Assembly: GCA_937915915.1 (NCBI GenBank)
Contig: CALGGN010000027.1
Coordinates: forward strand, 1-7,677
Direction: 5' to 3'
DNA: 7,677 bases
From: an uncultured Selenomonas sp.
Lineage (GTDB): Bacteria; Bacillota; Negativicutes; Selenomonadales; Selenomonadaceae
The notes under the pieces were generated by a model. That model was not told the DNA's origin, ran no database searches, and saw only the letters and a program-made list of their open reading frames with translations. Made by a program: the position numbers and the translations under genes. Of the stretch, positions 1 to 6,057 are shown piece by piece. Every line of letters starts with the position of its first letter. Within the stretch, counting starts at the first letter, position 1.

Positions 1-13
1 GGCAAATTTTTTT

Positions 14-1444
14 TTAGCGCTTCCATACAGTAGCCCGCGCAAACAGCGCAATACAGAGAAGGGCAAACACGATGCCGGATGGATAGGAAATGGATGTGGA
101 AAGCTGCAGCCCTTCCGGCGCATGCAAAATATAGGTGCTGGTGACCGCAGACATGAAAGCGGCAGGAACTGCCGCGATCAGATAGGCACGGCTCCCCTGC
201 ATGGTGCGATAGAGGTAGACCGCGCCTGTCCAGAGAACAATCATGGCGAGCGTCTGATTGGTCCAGGAGAAGTACCTCCAGATGATGTGGAAATCCATCT
301 GGGAAAGAAGCCCGCCGACAGCCAGCAGGGGAACCGCAAAGAGCAGACGCTGCATCGGCTTCGACTGCCCGACACCAAACCAATCGGCCAACGTAAGGCG
401 CGCGCTGCGGAATGCCGTGTCACCGGAGGTCAGCGGACAGGCGATGACACCAAGCATGGCAAGCGTAGCGCCGATATAGCCGCTGATGCCGCTGCCCCCC
501 ATAAAACCGACGCAGATATCATAAACCACGGTACCGGCGCCGCCGTCAGCCAGCGCCTTGGCCAGATTGCCTGTTCCATCGTAAAACGTGATGCCGGCAG
601 CCGCCCACACAAGCGCAATGATGCCCTCTGCGACCATTGCGCCGTAGAACACGGGACGTCCCAAATGCTCATCCTTCAAGCATCGGGACATGATGGGGGA
701 CTGTGTGGAATGGAAACCGGAAATCGCGCCGCATGCCACGGTGATGAACATCAGCGGCCAAATGGGCATAGCATCTCCCTTCGGGTGCAGATTCGCCAGC
801 TGCATCTCCGGCATCACATGTCCGCCGACCCCCAGAAGCATGCCGCCCATGATGCCAAGGGCCATCACGATCAAACAGACGCCGAACAGGGGATAAAACC
901 GGGAAATAAGCGCATCAATGGGAAGCAGCGTCGCAAGGAAATAATACAGCAGCACACAGGGCAGCACGATCGTAGTCGCGACTCCCGTGAGGTTCGAAAG
1001 CAGCCCCGCAGGCCCCGTCATGAACACTGTGCCCACCAGAACCAGAAGAACGACGGAAAAAATCCGCATGACGGTCAGCATGACAGGTCCCAGATGACGC
1101 CCCACTACCTCGGAAATGCTCTTCCCGTCCTCCCGCAGGGAAATCATCCCCGAAAGGTAATCATGGACGCCGCCCGCGAAAATCGTTCCGAAAACGATCC
1201 AAAGATAGACGCTCGGCCCCCACAGCGCTCCGCCCAGCGCCCCGAAAATCGGGCCCAGCCCTGCGATGTTCAGCAGCTGGATCAGGAACACCTTCCACGT
1301 AGGCAGCGGGATATAATCCACACCGTCATTGTGCACCACAGCAGGCGTGGGCTTGTTCGTGGGCCCGAAAATCCTTTCCACGATGGTGCCATAGATAAAA
1401 AATCCTGCAATCAGCGCACACAGAGCAGCTAAAAATGCAAACAT
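14..1444 (-). CDS. cstA: CstA-family carbon starvation / peptide-pyruvate type transporter
   Basis: This is a polytopic inner-membrane transporter of the CstA family. Members are linked to uptake of peptides or pyruvate when carbon is scarce; the substrate here cannot be read from the sequence. The 476-residue product shows the family signatures in order: an N-terminal membrane segment (about 2-20), TPAVVHNDGVDYIP (33-46), the glycine-rich NIAGLGPIFGALGGALWGP (59-77), AGGVHDYLSGMISLREDGKS (90-109), FITVACGAISGFHSTQSP (233-250), the SARLTLADWFG stretch (347-357) and IIWRYFSWTNQTLA (387-400). The rest is mostly hydrophobic helices. It is much shorter than the roughly 700-residue E. coli CstA, in line with the short type common in Firmicutes. 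I chose the start at 1444 because GGAGGA lies 6 nt upstream; an in-frame ATG at 1450 directly abuts that site and one at 1519 lacks one. It ends with TAA. A terminator lies between it and the efflux operon, so it is probably transcribed separately. The family call is firm; the substrate is unknown. Confidence 0.92.
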   Translation of the reverse strand: MFAFLAALCALIAGFFIYGTIVERIFGPTNKPTPAVVHNDGVDYIPLPTWKVFLIQLLNIAGLGPIFGALGGALWGPSVYLWIVFGTIFAGGVHDYLSGMISLREDGKSISEVVGRHLGPVMLTVMRIFSVVLLVLVGTVFMTGPAGLLSNLTGVATTIVLPCVLLYYFLATLLPIDALISRFYPLFGVCLIVMALGIMGGMLLGVGGHVMPEMQLANLHPKGDAMPIWPLMFITVACGAISGFHSTQSPIMSRCLKDEHLGRPVFYGAMVAEGIIALVWAAAGITFYDGTGNLAKALADGGAGTVVYDICVGFMGGSGISGYIGATLAMLGVIACPLTSGDTAFRSARLTLADWFGVGQSKPMQRLLFAVPLLAVGGLLSQMDFHIIWRYFSWTNQTLAMIVLWTGAVYLYRTMQGSRAYLIAAVPAAFMSAVTSTYILHAPEGLQLSTSISYPSGIVFALLCIALFARATVWKR

Positions 1445-1450
1445 TCTCAT

Positions 1451-1456
1451 TCCTCC
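1451..1456 (-). promoter_or_regulatory. Ribosome binding site of cstA (decides the start)
   Basis: GGAGGA lies 6 nt before the ATG at 1444. The other nearby ATG, at 1450, begins immediately after this motif with no spacer, so it is a poor start. The adaptor gene in this window also has a 6-nt spacer after its SD, which supports the choice. Confidence 0.75.
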
Positions 1457-1475
1457 ATCTTCAACTGAAAAACAA

Positions 1476-1498
1476 GGACTCTCCTCACGGACGAATCC
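1476..1498 (-). other. Bulged hairpin with GNRA tetraloop in the cstA leader
   Basis: Read on the minus strand, GGATTC pairs with GAGTCC (six pairs, one of them T-G). One unpaired G follows, then TCC pairs with GGA around a GTGA loop, which is of the GNRA class. The hairpin ends about 19 nt upstream of the cstA ribosome binding site and has no T-run, so it is not a terminator. It could be a structured 5' leader element or chance pairing. No known riboswitch family is recognised. Confidence 0.35.
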
Positions 1499-1541
1499 CG
1501 CCCTCACAGCACTCTGCAAAATATTCCATTTCCCTTCTCCG

Positions 1542-1584
1542 AAAAAAGAAAGGCAGTTCCTGCGTCACAGCAACAGGAACTGCC
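1542..1584 (-). terminator. Rho-independent terminator of the RND efflux operon
   Basis: Read on the minus strand, this is a perfect 11-bp inverted repeat, GGCAGTTCCTG (1584-1574) and CAGGAACTGCC (1562-1552), with an 11-nt loop, followed directly by TTTCTTTTTT (1551-1542). It starts 69 nt after the stop codon of the complete RND gene and lies about 100 nt before the cstA start. The plus-strand side of the stem has no T-run, so it should act only on leftward transcripts. Confidence 0.9.
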
Positions 1585-1653
1585 GAGAAAACCACAATAC
1601 CTATGCAGAACTTGGCGTGCACAGCAGCCGCATTTTCCCTGTATCAAGCCATC

Positions 1654-4600
1654 CTATTCGCTTTTCTTGGAAGGCTTCAGCTTCTCCGCAATCTTCTCGA
1701 CCATGACGTAGAATACGGGAATCAGGAAGATGCCAAGAGATGTCGCAAAGAGCATGCCTCCCACGACTGCGACCCCCATGCCGTTACGGGAGGCCGCGCC
1801 CGCTCCCGTTGCGATGGCAAGCGGGATACAGCCGATGATGAAGGCCAGGGATGTCATGATGATCGGACGCAAACGCAGATTCGCCGACTCCAGCGCCGCT
1901 TTCACCGCATCCATGCCCTTGTCCCTGCGCATCTTCGCGAACTCAACAATCAAGATCGCGTTTTTCGCCGCAAGGCCCATCAGCATGATGATACCAATCT
2001 GCATGTAGACACTGTTCTGCAGGCCGGCATTCGGATGTCCGGCCGAGGCCTCCACAATGCTCATCGCAAATTCCGAGAACAGGGCACCGAAGACGCCGAT
2101 CGGGATGGTCATGAGCACCGAGTACGGAACGCTCCAACTCTCATAAAGCGCTGCCAGCGACAGGAACACAAAGACCAACGACAAAAGCATGACCTGCCCC
2201 GTAGAGCCGCTTGCCTGCTTCTCCTCTCGGCTCATGCCGGACCATTCCACATGGTACCCGTTTGGCGCAACCTGCTGCACAACCTCTTCGATGGCTGCCA
2301 TGGCCTGACCGGAGCTGTAGCCCTCCCCTGCCTCTCCCTGAATGGAGACGCTGCGGGTTCCGTTGAATCGGGTGATGACCGAGGGAGCCGTCCCAAGCTT
2401 CGGCGTGACCAGTGCGCTCAGCGGGACCATTGTCCCCAAATCGCTGCGCACAAAGACAAAGTTCAGCGTCTCTGCCTCGTTGCGATACTGGGCATCCGAC
2501 TGGAGCATGACCTTGTAGCTGCGTCCGAAGCGGTTGAAATCATTGACCTGAAAACCGCCGAAATTGACCTGAAGCGCGGTGAACACATCGGAAAGATTGA
2601 CACCGAGATTCGTGACCTGACTGCGGTCCAGCTCGAACTGATAGGTCGGCGAATTGATCGCATAAGTGGTGCGCACCGCCGCCAGCTCCGGCCGCTGGTT
2701 CGCTGCCGCGATGATCTTCTCTGTGACCTCGTTCAACTCCTCATCGCTGTGGCCGCCCATATCCTGAAGCTCCATGGTCCACCCGCCGACCATGCCGAGG
2801 CCGGGCAGGGATGGCGGCAAGAAGCCAAAGATGGTTGCCTCCGGATGATTCATGTAGCCAAGAACATTCGCCTGATTGACAATCTGGTTGATCTGCTTGT
2901 CAAACTCCTTGCGATCCGCCCAGTCATCCAGAGAAATGAACAATGTGCCCATATTCGACTTGTTGCTGGAGGACAGGACATCATAGCCGCTCATGTGCAT
3001 GACGCCCTTTACCCCCGGAATTTTCTGGAGGTCTGTCGCAAAGGCATCCACCGTATCCCTGGTGTGGTTGAGGGATGTTCCCTCCGGCAGCATCACAGCG
3101 GCTAGGAAGTAACCCTGATCCTCGTCCGGCACAAAGGTGGACGGCAGGATCTTGAAGAGCAGTCCCGTGAGTCCGCAGACGATGAGCAGGAACACAATGG
3201 CCAGCTTCATATGGGAAATGCACCAGCCCACCTTGCCCGTATAGCGCTCGCGGATTCTGTCAAACCATGCGTTGAACGCATCGAAGAAACGTCCCAGAGG
3301 CCCTTTTGCCTCATTTTTGTCCTTTTTCTTCAGCAGCATGCCGCAAAGGGCAGGCGTCAAGGTCAGCGCAATGAACGCGGACAATGCCATGGAAATGGCG
3401 ATGGTCAAAGCAAACTGCCGATAGAGCACGCCTGTCGTTCCCCCAAGGAAAGCTACCGGCACAAAGACAGCCGCCAGCACGAAGGCGATGGCCACGACCG
3501 GCCCCTGCACCTCGTCCATTGCTACTTCCGTTGCCTCGATGGGGCCGAGTCCCTCGGATTCCATGTGCTCTTCCACATTCTCGATGACCACGATCGCGTC
3601 ATCCACCACCAGACCGATGGCAAGCACCATGGCAAAAAGCGTCAGGGTATTGATGGAAAAGCCCAGGACAATGAAGGCGCCAAAAGTTCCCACCAAGGAA
3701 ACCGGGACGGCCAGCAGCGGGATCAGCGTTGCGCGCCACGTCTGAAGGAACAGGAACACAATGATGACAACCAGCGCCAACGCCTCAAAGAAGGTATGCA
3801 CCACCTCGTTCAGGGAAGCGCGGATAAAGTTCGTATTGTTGACGACTTCATGATACTCCATATCCGAAGGGAAGGACTTGGAGGCATCCTTCAGGAGTTC
3901 CTGGACCTGAGAAACGCTGTCCATCGCGTTGGCATCGCTGGTAAGCTGGACAGCAAACCCGATGGCCTGCTGATTGTTGTACTTGGATATGACCGAGCTG
4001 CTCTTTTCGCCCGTCTCAATGCGCGCCACATCCTTGAGACGCGTATAGGCGCCATTGCCGGCCGATTTCAGCACAATCTCGCCGAATTCCTCCGGGGTGA
4101 CCAGCCGTCCCTGCACCGTGCCGGTATACTGCTTCTCCTGCGTATCCGGAGCGGGCATCTGCCCGATGACGCCCGCAGGCGCCTGAATGTTCTGCTTCTG
4201 AATGGCTTGGGTCACGTCTGCCATGGTAAGCCCCCGCTGCGCCAGCTTGTCGGGGTTCACCCAGACGCGCATGGAGTAGTCCGAGCCAAAGACTTGGACC
4301 TTGCCGACGCCCGGAACGCGCTTGATGGCATCAATCAAGTAGATATCCGAATAGTTCTTCAGAAACTCCGGCTCATAGGTTCCGTTCGGGGACACGATGG
4401 ATACGACCAATGCCATGGACGGTGAGCTTTTCTCCGTCGTGACGCCTGCGGTCAGCACGTCCGACGGCAGCGTGGAATTCGCCAGCGCCACCTTGTTCTG
4501 CACATTGACCGCGTCCATGTCGGCATTGGTGTCCAGACCGAACCGCACCGTCAAACTGTAAGTGCCCGTGCTGTCCGAGGACGAGCTCATGTACGTCATG

Positions 4601-4821
4601 CCCTCTGTGCCGTTGACCTGCTGTTCAATGACCTGCGCCACCGTATCGTTCACCACATTGGCGTTCGCGCCGGTGTAGGTGGTCGAGACGTTGACCGTCG
4701 GCGGCGAGATCTGCGGATACTGGTCAATCGGCAGCTGCAAGGCTGCAATGGTGCCGATGATCACAATCATGAGAGCTATGACGATTGCAAAAACCGGACG
4801 ATGAATAAAGAATCTTGCCAT
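1654..4821 (-). CDS. AcrB/MexB-like RND (HAE1) efflux pump inner-membrane transporter, complete
   Basis: This is the proton-driven inner-membrane subunit of a tripartite drug or hydrophobic-compound exporter; it is expected to form a trimer and to work with the adaptor encoded just upstream. Its 1055 residues match the family's usual 1030-1060. It begins with the characteristic MARFFIHRPVFA and TM1 (about 10-28). Two periplasmic porter regions (about 29-335 and 558-870) are each followed by a membrane bundle (about 338-495 plus TM7 at 538-557, and 875-1040). The proton-relay residues are present: D407 and D408 in GLVVDDAIVVIENV, K953 in GLAAKNAILIVEFAK, R983 and T990 in RLRPIIMTS. The loop matching the AcrB switch loop reads SGYDVLSSSNKSNMG (611-625), without the phenylalanine-glycine pattern of AcrB. 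The start is 10 nt after the adaptor's stop codon, so the two are co-transcribed and perhaps translationally coupled. It ends with TAG, ahead of a strong terminator. It is a close paralogue of the partial RND gene at 6058-7677. Substrate range cannot be predicted. Confidence 0.97.
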   Translation of the reverse strand: MARFFIHRPVFAIVIALMIVIIGTIAALQLPIDQYPQISPPTVNVSTTYTGANANVVNDTVAQVIEQQVNGTEGMTYMSSSSDSTGTYSLTVRFGLDTNADMDAVNVQNKVALANSTLPSDVLTAGVTTEKSSPSMALVVSIVSPNGTYEPEFLKNYSDIYLIDAIKRVPGVGKVQVFGSDYSMRVWVNPDKLAQRGLTMADVTQAIQKQNIQAPAGVIGQMPAPDTQEKQYTGTVQGRLVTPEEFGEIVLKSAGNGAYTRLKDVARIETGEKSSSVISKYNNQQAIGFAVQLTSDANAMDSVSQVQELLKDASKSFPSDMEYHEVVNNTNFIRASLNEVVHTFFEALALVVIIVFLFLQTWRATLIPLLAVPVSLVGTFGAFIVLGFSINTLTLFAMVLAIGLVVDDAIVVIENVEEHMESEGLGPIEATEVAMDEVQGPVVAIAFVLAAVFVPVAFLGGTTGVLYRQFALTIAISMALSAFIALTLTPALCGMLLKKKDKNEAKGPLGRFFDAFNAWFDRIRERYTGKVGWCISHMKLAIVFLLIVCGLTGLLFKILPSTFVPDEDQGYFLAAVMLPEGTSLNHTRDTVDAFATDLQKIPGVKGVMHMSGYDVLSSSNKSNMGTLFISLDDWADRKEFDKQINQIVNQANVLGYMNHPEATIFGFLPPSLPGLGMVGGWTMELQDMGGHSDEELNEVTEKIIAAANQRPELAAVRTTYAINSPTYQFELDRSQVTNLGVNLSDVFTALQVNFGGFQVNDFNRFGRSYKVMLQSDAQYRNEAETLNFVFVRSDLGTMVPLSALVTPKLGTAPSVITRFNGTRSVSIQGEAGEGYSSGQAMAAIEEVVQQVAPNGYHVEWSGMSREEKQASGSTGQVMLLSLVFVFLSLAALYESWSVPYSVLMTIPIGVFGALFSEFAMSIVEASAGHPNAGLQNSVYMQIGIIMLMGLAAKNAILIVEFAKMRRDKGMDAVKAALESANLRLRPIIMTSLAFIIGCIPLAIATGAGAASRNGMGVAVVGGMLFATSLGIFLIPVFYVMVEKIAEKLKPSKKSE

Positions 4822-4825
4822 GGTA

Positions 4826-4833
4826 TCCCCCCT
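4826..4833 (-). promoter_or_regulatory. G-run ribosome binding site of the complete RND gene
   Basis: AGGGGGGA lies 5 nt (counted from the last G) before the RND ATG at 4821 and overlaps the adaptor's TAG stop codon. It is a poly-G variant of AGGAGG. The overlap suggests that ribosomes finishing the adaptor can re-initiate on the pump gene. Confidence 0.6.
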
Positions 4834-6004
4834 ACTGCTGCTTCTTGCTGTCCGTCGTCATAGAATAGCCCATCTCCTCCGGCGTCACCAGCGTCGTATC
4901 CAGTTCCTTGCCGTTCTGCAGGCTCGCAAGCCCGTCCACGATGACTATGTCCCCATCCGAAACGCCCTTGTCCAGCAGGTAGTAGTCACCAAATTCAAAC
5001 ACCGGTTTGATGACATGGGACGTGGATTTATGATTTTCATCCACCAGCAGCACGAACTGCTTTCCCAGAAGTTCCTGCACGGCCGCCTTCGGCACCAGAA
5101 TCGCATTTTGGGCGCTCCCGCCGGTCACTTTGACATTCGTGAACATCCCGGGCAGCAATACGCCGTCGGGATTCGGGAAAATCGCCTTGACGGTCAGCGT
5201 TCCCGTTCCCTCGGCAAGCGCTCGGTCGGACTGCACAATATGCCCCACATGGGGATACTGTTCCCCGTTCGCAAGCGTCAGCGTCACCTTCTGCTCCACA
5301 TTGCCTGCCCCGGACATCACATAGGACGCAATCCACAAATATTCTTGCCCCGTCACGGCAAACGTCACATAAATAGGATCCGGCGCCGTGATGGTGACCA
5401 GATGCGTCTGCCCCGCAACCGTGTAGGTGCCCACCGACACGTCGTCCAGCGCGAGTTTCCCGTCCATCGGCGCGTAGACGATGGTATCATCTAAGTTCTG
5501 CTGCGCATATTGGAGCAGCGCCTCTTTGGCGGCCACTTCCTCTTCGCAGCTCTTTACCCGCGTCTTCTGCGTCGTGACCTGCTGCTCGGAAATCGCATTG
5601 TCCTTCAGCAGCTCCTCATTGCGCATCAAGTCGATCCGGGCATTTTGCAGGAGGACTTGCGCGTTTTCCAGATTGGCCTGCGCCGCCATGACATCCGACT
5701 CGTACTGCTTGCTTTCCAGACGGTAGAGCGGCTGCCCTGCCTTCACCCATTCCCCGCCGCTGATATATTTCTCCACGACACGGCCCGAGACCTTGGACTG
5801 CACGACCACATCCGCAACGCTTTCCACGTTCCCCGGGAATTCATGGAAAAGATTCGGCGTGGACTGCTTCGCAATACGCATCACCTTCACGGGAACCGGC
5901 GCTTCCGCAGCCTCCTCCTTTTCCCCGCCGCATCCGCCGACCAGCAGTGCCGCCAACAGAGCTGCCAATGCGAAGAACTTCCCTTTCCAACGACAAACCG
6001 GCAT
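4832..6004 (-). CDS. AcrA/MexA-like RND efflux periplasmic adaptor lipoprotein (membrane fusion protein)
   Basis: This is the periplasmic adaptor that bridges an RND pump to a TolC-like outer-membrane channel. The 390-residue product starts with a lipoprotein signal: positive MPVCRWKGK, a hydrophobic stretch (10-22), then a VGGC lipobox with Cys25 as the likely lipidated residue. Next come the first lipoyl half (about 56-97, with VVQSKVSGRVV) and an alpha-hairpin coiled coil (about 99-172). The hairpin tip fits the RLS motif R-x3-L-x6-S (R128, L132, S139), which in this family contacts the TolC tip. Then follow the second lipoyl half (about 173-205, with VYAPMDGKL), a beta-barrel domain (about 206-297, with LLPGMFTNVKV) and a membrane-proximal domain (about 298-374). 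The start at 6004 is set by AGGAGGT 6 nt upstream; an in-frame ATG at 6028 lies upstream of that site and is rejected. It lies 53 nt after one RND gene and 10 nt before another, so the 10-nt neighbour is the likely partner. The RLS motif predicts a TolC-type partner encoded elsewhere. Confidence 0.95.
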   Translation of the reverse strand: MPVCRWKGKFFALAALLAALLVGGCGGEKEEAAEAPVPVKVMRIAKQSTPNLFHEFPGNVESVADVVVQSKVSGRVVEKYISGGEWVKAGQPLYRLESKQYESDVMAAQANLENAQVLLQNARIDLMRNEELLKDNAISEQQVTTQKTRVKSCEEEVAAKEALLQYAQQNLDDTIVYAPMDGKLALDDVSVGTYTVAGQTHLVTITAPDPIYVTFAVTGQEYLWIASYVMSGAGNVEQKVTLTLANGEQYPHVGHIVQSDRALAEGTGTLTVKAIFPNPDGVLLPGMFTNVKVTGGSAQNAILVPKAAVQELLGKQFVLLVDENHKSTSHVIKPVFEFGDYYLLDKGVSDGDIVIVDGLASLQNGKELDTTLVTPEEMGYSMTTDSKKQQ

Positions 6005-6010
6005 AAAGCC

Positions 6011-6017
6011 ACCTCCT
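6011..6017 (-). promoter_or_regulatory. Ribosome binding site of the adaptor gene (decides the start)
   Basis: AGGAGGT is a near-perfect Shine-Dalgarno sequence 6 nt upstream of the ATG at 6004. It places the start at the methionine before the lipoprotein signal rather than at the ATG at 6028. Confidence 0.85.
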
Positions 6018-6057
6018 GCAACTACCATATCCCAATGACGCTGTCACATATATCCTG

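Noticed and set aside
1..13. T-run at the left edge as a possible cstA terminator
   Set aside because: On the minus strand it reads as an A-run after the stop codon, and no stem is visible before the window ends.
122..1432. Plus-strand open frame (436 codons) opposite cstA, and a similar one of 404 codons at 3211-4425
   Set aside because: Both show the same antisense composition (many His, Arg, Gln and Asp), have no domain, and lie entirely over firm genes on the other strand.
1476..1498. Possible hammerhead ribozyme, because GTCCGTGAGGA resembles a common hammerhead stem II
   Set aside because: The required CTGATGA core and the GAAA following the stem are missing on either side.
1445..1519. 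Longer cstA start at 1519
   Set aside because: The extra 25 residues are not hydrophobic and do not resemble the family, while a good ribosome binding site sits at 1451-1456, inside that extension.
1435..3105. Long plus-strand open frame (556 codons) opposite the complete RND gene
   Set aside because: It is antisense to a well-supported gene. Its translation is rich in His, Arg, Asp and Gln with no recognisable domain, as expected for a shadow of a GC-rich coding strand.
6036..6046. Short inverted repeat TGAC-gct-GTCA between the partial RND gene and the adaptor
   Set aside because: It has only four pairs with no extension or T-run, is likely chance, and is too weak for a terminator or a confident operator.
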